Shown piece by piece: positions 1 to 5,139 of a stretch of DNA of 12,463 nt. The position numbers were made by a program, and so were the translations under genes. A model generated the notes under the pieces. It was given only the letters and a program-made list of their open reading frames with translations. It was not told the DNA's origin and searched no databases. The DNA is from Streptococcus mitis (GTDB taxonomy: Bacteria > Bacillota > Bacilli > Lactobacillales > Streptococcaceae). The stretch covers positions 1-12,463 of the forward strand of contig NZ_WIJK01000035.1 in the NCBI RefSeq assembly GCF_009496285.1. The letters run 5' to 3'. How positions within the stretch are numbered: the first letter of the stretch is position 1; every line of letters starts with the position of its first letter.

Positions 1-90
1 TTTCGGAACTTTGACAACTTTAAGAAACGAATTTTCATCGCTCTGAATATAAAAATGAAGAGGACATCAATTGTCCTCTCCAGATGTTAG
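1..90 (+). CDS. ISL3-family transposase, C-terminal fragment cut by the window edge
   Basis: Frame 1 is open from base 1 to TAG at 88-90 and gives 29 residues starting FRNFDNFKKRIFIALNIK. This matches my recollection of the C-terminus of ISL3/IS1167 transposases, where an RNFxNFxxRI segment lies near the end. None of the catalytic DDE residues are in view. The gene points towards the cytolysin gene, which runs the other way, so the two converge. The call depends on this short segment plus the adjacent terminal inverted repeat. Confidence 0.7.
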   Translation, partial: FRNFDNFKKRIFIALNIKMKRTSIVLSRC

Positions 91-96
91 TTTTTA

Positions 97-124
97 TTCA
101 ACCCACTACAGTTGACAATGAGCC
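97..124 (+). repeat. Terminal inverted repeat (right) of the ISL3-family element
   Basis: The last 28 bases of the element begin TTCAACCCACTACAG and end GACAATGAGCC. The outermost GGCTC (minus-strand reading) is typical of ISL3-family ends. The partner repeat lies outside the window, so the exact IR length is inferred. Confidence 0.6.
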
Positions 125-169
125 AAAAAAACAAAAAGGAAAGCATCTCATGAAAAGATGTTTTCCTTT
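125..169 (-). terminator. Rho-independent terminator of the cytolysin gene (possibly bidirectional)
   Basis: Bases 135-148 (AAAGGAAAGCATCT) pair with 156-169 (AGATGTTTTCCTTT) as a 14-bp stem with one G-U pair and a 7-base loop. On the minus strand the stem is followed by a long T-rich tract (complement of 125-137), ideal for ending the cytolysin transcript about 95 bases after its stop. On the plus strand only a short T-run follows. The T-tract directly abuts the IS end at 124, so the IS seems to have inserted at the very edge of this terminator. Confidence 0.8.
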
Positions 170-263
170 TATTGTATAAGTTATCGAATAGAGTTATCTT
201 AAATTCAGAAAGGTTCAAAATGATATTTGATGAATAATGATACTCTACATTTTAACGATTTTA

Positions 264-1967
264 TTAGTTATTTTCAACTTGTTCACTATATTTTGGTCTT
301 AGTGTGGTTCCTGAATTGATAATAGTGCGTTTTTGAACTAAAGGCAATTCTGTACGATTATAAACTGTTCTCCAAGGTTCCCAAGCAAGACCTGTTTTTT
401 CTTGAATTTTTACGCGAAGATTGCGAACATTTCCTCTAAATTGTAGTTCAGTTTGGAAACCAGCAGTTCTATTTTTTCCATTATCTTCCCATTCACGAGA
501 GCGGATGCTTTCAATTCCATTTTCGTCATATGTGACTTCGTCCCAGTAAACGTAGTAACGAGCGACATATCCACCCTTATGTTGCAAATTGAGATAGCCA
601 TTCTTGTAAGAGGTAATTTTAGTTTCAATATAATCAGTACTGTTTTGGATTGTTGCAACTTGATTATCTCTTAAAAAGGCAGTTTTATAAGAAATAGGGA
701 CTGCAGGATTTTGTGTACTAAAATTAGCTCCTTCTTGAATTAATTTCTTGAGATCTTCAGGTGTTCCAGTAACTACTCGAGCAGCGCCATCAGCGTTACC
801 GCCAACAATAACAGCTGTTACAGAAGTATTTTTCAAAACACGAGCCCATTCAGATTCAGGGTTAATAGGCACCCCTTTAATGACAGCATTTATAGCTGCT
901 TTAAGTTCTGTACTTGTACTTGTTGTTTCAAATTTAACATACATTTGACGGCCATAAGACATACTAGAAACATAAACAGGAGGTGTTTGTTCATCCAAGC
1001 CACGATCTTGTAAATCGTTGACTGTTACATTATCACCAAAGACATCTCCAGGATTTTTTGGTGCATCAAAGTTAGCGGTAAAGTAAATTTGTTTAAAGTC
1101 GACAACTTCAATTTGTTTTTCACCTTTTTGTGCAGCTTCAAAGTCAATTTTTAAATCAACCCCAATTTTTTCAAAGTTGCTACCAAATTTTGCTTTTAGT
1201 TGATTCATACTATATGCTGAAGTAGAATCGTATTGCATACGAGCAGGTGCAGGATTACTTGATGCATAATTTGCATTCCATCTATTTACCAGAGTGTTAA
1301 TTCCTTCCTGCATACCACTGACTGTTGTGTTTGCATCAGTATAGCTATCTGATCCAGCCATTCCTGGAAGGTCCACGCTGATTCTACCCTGTTTTCTATC
1401 AATACTAACAAGTTGAGGTTTATTTTCTAATAACCCTTGATCTGCTCGGAACAAAGCGCCTAAGAAGATGTCGCTATTACCGTTAATTGAAACATCAGCT
1501 GAATTATTAGAAATACTCTTTTTCACTTTTTCAATTACAACAAACTCATTCCCTTGTTGTTTTGAAGATGTATTTGAATAATTTTCGATTGCTTCACCTC
1601 TACGAGTTAAAATATCAATTTTGTTGTAGTTTAATCCGAAAAGATATTTATTCAAGTCCTTATCTGCCTGATTAGTAGATCTCATGAGGTTTTCCATAAC
1701 ATCTGCTTTTGGTGCTTCAGTTACAGTAGTGGCATCTTTTTCTTCGGTTTTTGAATTGAGGTTTGGAGTACTTTCTTGTTCGTTTACTGTAGGTTCTGTT
1801 TTTGGATTAGAACTACTTGAAATTGAGGGTTCAGTAGCTTTTACAGTATTATTTTGAATAATCGAAGCTGTACTTAATAAAAAAGTTGCAATAACTACAC
1901 CACAGACACCAATGCTACGTTTTCGGATAGAATAACGAAAACCTTTTTCAAGATTATTTTGAATCAT
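264..1967 (-). CDS. Cholesterol-dependent cytolysin of the CD59-binding (intermedilysin/vaginolysin) class, YSIRK signal
   Basis: A 567-residue secreted pore-forming toxin. In this family, monomers bind cholesterol-rich host membranes, oligomerise and insert a beta-barrel pore. Seen in order: a YSIRK-type signal peptide (YSIRK at 12-16, Gly20, hydrophobic core 19-36, likely cleavage after VKA at 42-44); a Ser/Thr/Glu/Asn-rich linker (about 45-100); and a full cytolysin core from about 103. The undecapeptide is EKTGLAWEPWR (523-533), with Cys replaced by Lys and one Trp by Pro. The cholesterol-recognition pair is Thr555-Leu556. Y472-x-Y474, then 14 residues, then R489-S490 reproduces the Y-x-Y-x14-R-S signature of cytolysins that use human CD59 as receptor. 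The only Cys is in the signal peptide, so the mature toxin is Cys-free. There is no LPXTG anchor and no N-terminal lectin/discoidin domain as in lectinolysin. AGGAG lies 7 bases before the ATG. The gene has its own promoter and terminator. Family call is near certain; no established symbol for this variant is given. Confidence 0.95.
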   Translation of the reverse strand: MIQNNLEKGFRYSIRKRSIGVCGVVIATFLLSTASIIQNNTVKATEPSISSSSNPKTEPTVNEQESTPNLNSKTEEKDATTVTEAPKADVMENLMRSTNQADKDLNKYLFGLNYNKIDILTRRGEAIENYSNTSSKQQGNEFVVIEKVKKSISNNSADVSINGNSDIFLGALFRADQGLLENKPQLVSIDRKQGRISVDLPGMAGSDSYTDANTTVSGMQEGINTLVNRWNANYASSNPAPARMQYDSTSAYSMNQLKAKFGSNFEKIGVDLKIDFEAAQKGEKQIEVVDFKQIYFTANFDAPKNPGDVFGDNVTVNDLQDRGLDEQTPPVYVSSMSYGRQMYVKFETTSTSTELKAAINAVIKGVPINPESEWARVLKNTSVTAVIVGGNADGAARVVTGTPEDLKKLIQEGANFSTQNPAVPISYKTAFLRDNQVATIQNSTDYIETKITSYKNGYLNLQHKGGYVARYYVYWDEVTYDENGIESIRSREWEDNGKNRTAGFQTELQFRGNVRNLRVKIQEKTGLAWEPWRTVYNRTELPLVQKRTIINSGTTLRPKYSEQVENN

Positions 1968-2005
1968 ATAAAGCTCCTAGTTTATTATTTCATTTTATTA
2001 TCTCT

Positions 2006-2019
2006 TGAATGCGCTTTCT
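2006..2019 (-). promoter_or_regulatory. Second cre-like site in the cytolysin leader
   Basis: TGAATGCGCTTTCT (plus-strand reading) is a near-palindrome matching the 14-base cre consensus TGWAANCGNTNWCA at 12 positions in its minus-strand reading. It lies just downstream of the predicted transcription start, where a bound CcpA could act as a roadblock. Weaker than the upstream site; its value is mainly that there are two. Confidence 0.3.
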
Positions 2020-2031
2020 CGGGATAAAAAT

Positions 2032-2060
2032 ATTCTAGCAGAAATAAAAATCTTATGCAA
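2032..2060 (-). promoter_or_regulatory. Promoter of the cytolysin gene
   Basis: On the minus strand, TTGCAT (2055-2060) and TAGAAT (2032-2037) are separated by 17 bases, and TGC directly before the -10 makes it an extended -10. The predicted start near 2025 gives a leader of roughly 57 bases that ends with AGGAG just before the ATG. This is a good SigA-type promoter for the toxin alone. Confidence 0.75.
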
Positions 2061-2069
2061 TCGTTTTCT
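2056..2069 (-). promoter_or_regulatory. Candidate cre (CcpA) site overlapping the cytolysin -35
   Basis: Read on the plus strand, ATGCAATCGTTTTCTG (2055-2070) matches the cre consensus WTGNAANCGNWWNCAW at 14 of 16 positions by hand count. It covers the -35 hexamer, a position expected to block RNA polymerase. Intermedilysin is known to be under catabolite control by CcpA, so such a site is plausible. It is a sequence match only. Confidence 0.45.
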
Positions 2070-2150
2070 GCGGAAATTAGACATATCTTTATATATGTTT
2101 AATTTTGTTTCGAAGATTTTAGCTTTTTAGTGTAATTTTTCTTTACTTGA

Positions 2151-2637
2151 GAATTCACCTATGATAATCCACTCATGCAGCTGATCCGTCATACAATTGA
2201 ATACATGAAGAATCAGAAAAGTATAGGGAGGGGAGTTCTTGATAATCTCTCTATTAGTCGTGAAAATGTGGCAGAAATCGTACGAGTAACGCCCTCTTAT
2301 AAATTAGCTGCTCGTGCTAAGATTATCAGACTAAATCAAACCAAACCTCTTCGTCATGCATACTTTCGAGAGTACAGAAAATTGCAAGAGCTTTGCCTGA
2401 TGATCCTAAATAGAGAAAAGCATGGTTTAGGATATCAAGAGCAAAAAATCCATGGTATTCTTTTTGATGCTGCTTGGCTTTGGTAAGAGTATGTTCATAC
2501 TTTGTTGCTAAAAGAGTTCATCCATCCACGAAATAAGGATAAGACGGACGGTATTTCGGTATTTTCTGATCGTAAACGAAAAGTTTTCCCAGATTTTTAT
2601 AATAGAGAACTAAGAACAGTTTTAGATGCTAAATATA
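2151..2637 (+). pseudogene. McrC-like restriction nuclease remnant, middle part (5' end lost, nonsense codon)
   Basis: The reading frame begins after a TGA at 2148-2150 with EFTYDNPLMQLIRHTIEYM, which resembles the interior, not the start, of McrC-family proteins, so the N-terminal part is missing. The first Met is at 2175. The frame holds a TAA at 2484-2486 inside what was probably LWEEYV (one G-to-T change from GAA), then continues open to the IS630 insertion. The end carries the PD-(D/E)xK nuclease core: PDF (Asp codon 2592-2594) and DAK (2625-2633). In McrBC/LlaJI-type systems McrC works with an McrB GTPase to cut modified DNA; no McrB is present here. Family call is from motif recognition and moderate. 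Confidence 0.7.
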
Positions 2638-2649
2638 TAGTCAATTGAA
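2638..2649 (+). repeat. IS630 left inverted repeat
   Basis: TAGTCAATTGAA is perfectly complementary to the right end at 3511-3522. The TA at 2636-2637 directly before it is the target duplication. Confidence 0.85.
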
Positions 2650-2683
2650 CCTAAAACAGTACATAATGTGGTATAATCTTCTT

Positions 2684-3034
2684 ATGGCATATTCATTAGA
2701 TTTTCGTAAAAAAGTTCTCGCTTATTGTGAGCGAACAGGTAGTATAACAGAAGCATCACACATTTTCCAAATCTCACGTAATACCATTTATTGCTGGTTA
2801 AAGCTAAAAGAGAAAACAGGAGAGCTAAACCATCAAGTAAAAGGAACAAAACCAAGAAAGGTTGATAGAGATAGACTTAAAAACTATCTTACTGACAATC
2901 CAGACGCTTATTTGACTGAAATAGCTTCTGAATTTGGCTGTCATCCAACTACTATCCACTATGCTCTCAAAGCTATGGGATACACTCGAAAAAAAAGAAC
3001 CACACCTACTATGAACAAGACCCAGAAAAAGTAG
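2684..3034 (+). CDS. IS630 transposase OrfA (DNA-binding half)
   Basis: The ATG at 2684 (MAYSLDFRKKVLAYCERTG) is preferred over a TTG at 2645, because the protein then begins as IS630-Spn1-type transposases do. The product is about 116 residues with two helix-turn-helix regions: residues about 5-45 (SITEASHIFQISRNTIYCWLK) and about 60-105 (LTEIASEFGCHPTTIHYALK). A good extended -10 (TGG then TATAAT at 2672-2677) lies just 6 bases before the ATG. The frame ends at TAG 3032-3034, shortly after an A8 run where a -1 shift would join OrfB. OrfA alone would bind DNA but lacks all catalytic residues. Confidence 0.85.
   Translation: MAYSLDFRKKVLAYCERTGSITEASHIFQISRNTIYCWLKLKEKTGELNHQVKGTKPRKVDRDRLKNYLTDNPDAYLTEIASEFGCHPTTIHYALKAMGYTRKKRTTPTMNKTQKK
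2989..2996 (+). promoter_or_regulatory. Putative -1 ribosomal frameshift site joining OrfA and OrfB
   Basis: Eight As are read in the OrfA frame as cgA AAA AAA Aga, which contains the A_AAA_AAA slippery heptamer. OrfB is in the -1 frame and open from this point on, so one slip yields an unbroken transposase of about 278 residues. Two-frame IS630 elements are known to use this arrangement. No downstream stimulatory structure was identified. Confidence 0.65.
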
Positions 3035-3519
3035 CTTTATTTCTTAAAAAATTTAATAGTTTAAAGCATCTAGCACCTGTTTATATTGATGAAATAGGAT
3101 TCGATACTTATTTTTATCAAGAATATGGTCGCTCATTAAAAGGTCAGTTGATAAGAGGTAAAATATCTGGAAGAAGATATCAGAGGATCTCACTGGTTGC
3201 AGGGCTAACAAATGGTGAGTTAATCGCTCCAATGACTTACGAAGAGACGATGACGAGCGACTTTTTTGAAGCTTGGTTTCAGAAGTTTCTCTTACCAACA
3301 TTAAACACACCATCAGTTATTATTATGGATAATGCAAGATTCCATAGAATGGGTAAGCTAGAGCTCTTATGTGAAGAATTTGGGCATAAACTTTTACCAC
3401 TTCCTCCCTACTCACCTGAGTACAATCCTATTGAGAAAACATGGGCTCATATCAAAAAGGTATTACCAAGTTGTAATACTTTTTTCGAGGCTTTTTTATC
3501 CTATTCTTGTTTCAATTGA
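2995..3519 (+). CDS. IS630 transposase OrfB (DDE catalytic half)
   Basis: The -1 frame runs open from the A8 run to TGA 3517-3519, giving about 174 residues with no convincing start or Shine-Dalgarno of its own, so it is probably made only as an OrfAB fusion. The catalytic triad is visible: Asp in YIDEIG (3088-3090), Asp in IMDNARFHR (3328-3330) and Glu in YNPIEKTWAH (3433-3435), as in the IS630/DDE_3 superfamily. LPPYSPEYNPIE is a family hallmark. The product would cut and join the element ends at TA dinucleotides. Confidence 0.85.
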   Translation, partial: KNHTYYEQDPEKVALFLKKFNSLKHLAPVYIDEIGFDTYFYQEYGRSLKGQLIRGKISGRRYQRISLVAGLTNGELIAPMTYEETMTSDFFEAWFQKFLLPTLNTPSVIIMDNARFHRMGKLELLCEEFGHKLLPLPPYSPEYNPIEKTWAHIKKVLPSCNTFFEAFLSYSCFN

Positions 3520-3522
3520 CTA
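3511..3522 (+). repeat. IS630 right inverted repeat
   Basis: TTCAATTGACTA mirrors the left end. It overlaps the transposase stop codon TGA at 3517-3519, and TA at 3523-3524 follows as the second target copy. Confidence 0.85.
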
Positions 3523-3820
3523 TAAAAAACTAGAATTTACTGAAAAAGGAATTAACCGTGAGGACTTGTTCCAGCTGATTTCTTATTCTTATATTTTAGA
3601 AGCTGAGCAGGCTGGTCTTGTTTTTCCAAGCGAGGACAAGGTTGTTGATAATGAGATAGGAAAGCTAGCAGGTTATGGAGCCCAGTTGAAAAAATGGTCT
3701 ATCCAAATTCCTGGACAAGCCGAAAGTTATGAAGATTTTGTCAGGAGGATTGAGTCCTCTGAAAAAGTCTTTATCGAAAATCTAGGTAAGTGTTTGAAAG
3801 GTAAGACAAATACAGGGTGA
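3523..3820 (+). pseudogene. McrC-like restriction nuclease remnant, C-terminal part
   Basis: Removing the IS630 element and one TA copy restores an in-frame join, LDAKY|KKLEFTEKG, so this piece and the one ending at 2637 were one gene. It supplies the rest of the nuclease domain, with REDLFQLISYSYIL as the typical helix after the active site, and ends at TGA 3818-3820. An ATG in this frame at 3371 lies inside the transposase gene and would give a hybrid start, not a real gene. No Shine-Dalgarno or start suggests independent expression. Confidence 0.7.
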
Positions 3821-3851
3821 ATGTCTACTTATTATCTAAATCAAGAATTAT

Positions 3852-3864
3852 AAACACGAACATT
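3852..3864 (+). promoter_or_regulatory. Candidate PurR box upstream of guaC (distal)
   Basis: AAACACGAACATT matches the PurR box consensus AWWWCCGAACWWT at 11 of 13 positions. It is one of two similar same-strand sequences, starts 40 bases apart. The position, about 60 bases before the predicted start, suits the PurR-type activators of lactic acid bacteria. PurR control of guaC is plausible but not shown here. Confidence 0.4.
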
Positions 3865-3885
3865 ATTTGTTTTCGGTCATTACAA

Positions 3886-3914
3886 TTGACAAAAAACGGA
3901 CATTATTGTAAACT
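3886..3914 (+). promoter_or_regulatory. Promoter of guaC (and possibly the whole purine cluster)
   Basis: TTGACA (3886-3891), a 17-base spacer and TAAACT (3909-3914) form a near-consensus promoter. The predicted start is around 3921, giving a leader of about 70 bases. It is the only convincing promoter before guaC, and none is evident between guaC and the riboswitch. Confidence 0.75.
3892..3904 (+). promoter_or_regulatory. Candidate PurR box inside the guaC promoter spacer (proximal)
   Basis: AAAAACGGACATT also scores 11 of 13 against AWWWCCGAACWWT. It sits between the -35 and -10, where binding would repress. Together with the distal box it makes an ACGRACATTATT direct repeat. Confidence 0.35.
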
Positions 3915-3941
3915 TGTTAGAGTAATTGTCTGGAAAAGACG

Positions 3942-3968
3942 AGACTATTCCTAACTTTAGGAAGGTCT
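3942..3968 (+). other. Hairpin in the guaC leader
   Basis: TTCCTA (3948-3953) pairs with TAGGAA (3958-3963) around an ACTT loop. AGAC (3942-3945) pairs with GTCT (3965-3968) after a small asymmetric internal loop. No T-run follows, so it is not an intrinsic terminator. It ends about 22 bases before the ATG and leaves the weak GAGAG Shine-Dalgarno (3982-3986) free. It might stabilise the transcript; the role is unknown. Confidence 0.35.
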
Positions 3969-3990
3969 AAACAAGAGAAATGAGAGAAAT

Positions 3991-4974
3991 ATGTTAAACG
4001 AATTTCCGATCTTTGACTATGAAGATATTCAGCTAATCCCTAACAAGTGTGTTCTTAAAAGTCGTGCAGAGGCTGACACGCAGGTAACTTTAGGGAAGCA
4101 TACCTTTAAATTACCAGTTGTTCCTTCCAATATGCAAACAATCCTAGATGAAAATGTTGCTGAACAACTTGCTAAGGGTGGCTATTTCTATATTATGCAT
4201 CGTTTTGATGAAGAAGGACGCATTCCTTTTGTCAAACGTATGCACGATCAGGGTTTGATTGCTTCAATCTCAGTAGGTGTTAAAGACTACGAGTATGATT
4301 TTGTGAGTCAATTAAAGGAAGATGCCCCAGAGTACATCACTATTGATATTGCTCATGGTCATGCGGACAGCGTGATTTCAATGATTCAGCACATCAAGAA
4401 AGAATTGCCAGAGACTTTTGTAATCGCTGGTAACGTTGGGACTCCCGAGGCAGTTCGTGAACTTGAAAATGCTGGTGCGGATGCGACTAAGGTTGGAATC
4501 GGTCCAGGGAAGGTTTGTATCACCAAGGTCAAGACAGGTTTTGGTACTGGTGGTTGGCAGTTAGCGGCCCTTCGCTGGTGTGCTAAAGCTGCGCGTAAAC
4601 CGATTATTGCCGATGGTGGTATCCGTACACACGGAGATATTGCCAAGTCAATCCGCTTTGGTGCAAGTATGGTTATGATTGGTTCTTTATTTGCAGGCCA
4701 TATAGAAAGCCCTGGTAAAACTGTCGAAGTCGATGGTAAACAATTTAAAGAATACTATGGTTCCGCTTCAGAATACCAAAAAGGTGCCTATAAGAATGTC
4801 GAAGGTAAGAAAATTCTTCTTCCTGCCAAAGGACATTTACAAGATACCCTAACTGAGATGGAACAAGATTTGCAAAGTTCGATTTCTTATGCTGGAGGTC
4901 GAAAGGTAGCTGATCTTAGACATGTAGATTATGTGATTGTGAAGAACTCTATCTGGAATGGAGATGCTCACTAA
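3991..4974 (+). CDS. guaC: GMP reductase
   Basis: A 327-residue cytoplasmic enzyme that converts GMP to IMP and ammonia with NADPH, returning guanine nucleotides to the purine branch point. The sequence is a TIM barrel of the IMPDH/GMPR family without a CBS insert, as expected for GuaC2-type reductases. Visible: an N-terminal [12 protein letters not shown] segment, VPSNMQT (44-50), the catalytic loop [11 protein letters not shown] with Cys176 that forms the thioimidate with the nucleotide, and [12 protein letters not shown] for phosphate binding. The length matches the family. The ATG at 3991 follows a weak GAGAG. The upstream promoter has PurR-box-like repeats, and the xpt riboswitch follows the stop by only 8 bases, tying the gene to guanine salvage. 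Confidence 0.96.
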   Translation: MLNEFPIFDYEDIQLIPNKCVLKSRAEADTQVTLGKHTFKLPVVPSNMQTILDENVAEQLAKGGYFYIMHRFDEEGRIPFVKRMHDQGLIASISVGVKDYEYDFVSQLKEDAPEYITIDIAHGHADSVISMIQHIKKELPETFVIAGNVGTPEAVRELENAGADATKVGIGPGKVCITKVKTGFGTGGWQLAALRWCAKAARKPIIADGGIRTHGDIAKSIRFGASMVMIGSLFAGHIESPGKTVEVDGKQFKEYYGSASEYQKGAYKNVEGKKILLPAKGHLQDTLTEMEQDLQSSISYAGGRKVADLRHVDYVIVKNSIWNGDAH

Positions 4975-4982
4975 AAATATGA

Positions 4983-5128
4983 TTACTTATTTATGCTGCG
5001 AATTGGCGTGGCGTTTCTACAAGGTACCGTAAATACCTAACAATGAGTAAGCTGCAGAGATATAAGGATAGGTGTTGAATCTATTTCTTTGTTTCCCAGA
5101 GGCTTACTTGGTAAGTCTCTTTTTATTT
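4983..5128 (+). promoter_or_regulatory. Guanine-class purine riboswitch with transcription terminator, controlling xpt-pbuX
   Basis: The aptamer spans 4983-5050. P1 pairs 4983-4991 with 5042-5050; P2 pairs GCTGC (4995-4999) with GTGGC (5008-5012); J2/3 is GTTTCTAC (5013-5020); P3 pairs AGGTA (5022-5026) with TACCT (5034-5038) around loop CCGTAAA (5027-5033), identical to the B. subtilis xpt loop as I recall it. The specificity base aligning with C74 is C5041, which means guanine/hypoxanthine rather than adenine. The terminator pairs 5098-5107 with 5111-5120 and is followed by TTTTATTT. The 3' strand of P1 plus following bases (GAGTAAGC, 5045-5052) can pair with GCTTACTT (5102-5109) as antiterminator. 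Guanine binding should therefore favour P1 and termination, shutting off xpt and pbuX. Confidence 0.95.
5098..5128 (+). terminator. Riboswitch-controlled intrinsic terminator
   Basis: AGAGGCTTAC (5098-5107), loop TTG, and GTAAGTCTCT (5111-5120) form a 10-bp stem with one G-U pair, followed by TTTTATTT. Its 5' arm is shared with the antiterminator. It ends about 12 bases before the xpt GTG. Confidence 0.9.
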
Positions 5129-5139
5129 CGGAGGTTATT

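Larger units (their letters stand above)
1..124 (+). mobile_element. Right end of an ISL3-family (IS1167-like) insertion sequence
   Basis: The window starts inside an insertion sequence. Its transposase C-terminus reads out to a stop at 88-90, and the element appears to end at 124 with GAGCC. Read on the minus strand from 124, the end begins GGCTCATTGTCAACTGTAG, which I recognise from memory as the terminal repeat of IS1167-like ISL3 elements in streptococci. A perfect 8-bp hairpin (59-66 with 72-79) lies in the last transposase codons. ISL3 elements usually make 8-bp target duplications, so 125-132 (AAAAAAAC) would be one copy; the other is outside the window. The left end is not visible, so completeness is unknown. 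Confidence 0.75.
2638..3522 (+). mobile_element. IS630-family insertion sequence (IS630-Spn1-like), complete
   Basis: The 885-bp element is bounded by perfect 12-bp inverted repeats TAGTCAATTGAA (2638-2649) and TTCAATTGACTA (3511-3522). It is flanked by TA at 2636-2637 and 3523-3524, the TA target duplication typical of the IS630/Tc1 group. Deleting it with one TA restores the McrC reading frame exactly, which fixes the ends. It carries a two-frame transposase and ends with the transposase stop inside the right repeat. Both ends and the DDE residues are intact, so it may still be mobile. Confidence 0.9.

Noticed and set aside
59..79. Perfect 8-bp hairpin as the cytolysin terminator
   Set aside because: It lies in the last codons of the IS transposase beyond the IS end; the stronger 14-bp hairpin at 135-169 with a long T-tract comes first on the minus strand.
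330..350. LPLVQ near the C-terminus of the cytolysin as a sortase motif
   Set aside because: It is not LPXTG, is not followed by a hydrophobic segment and positive tail, and lies within the folded domain 4 of the toxin family.
3371..3820. 149-residue frame read as an independent gene
   Set aside because: Its 5' third is out-of-frame transposase sequence; only the part after 3523 is protein-like, and that part joins in frame with the McrC remnant on the other side of the IS.
4978..4983. TATGAT as a -10 for a separate xpt promoter
   Set aside because: Transcription would start inside P1 of the aptamer and destroy the riboswitch, and no fair -35 exists at the right distance.
5089..5139. TTG start giving xpt an extra 17 residues
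   Set aside because: The extension would translate the riboswitch terminator stem; the GTG at 5140 has a proper GGAGG and gives the standard 193-residue protein.
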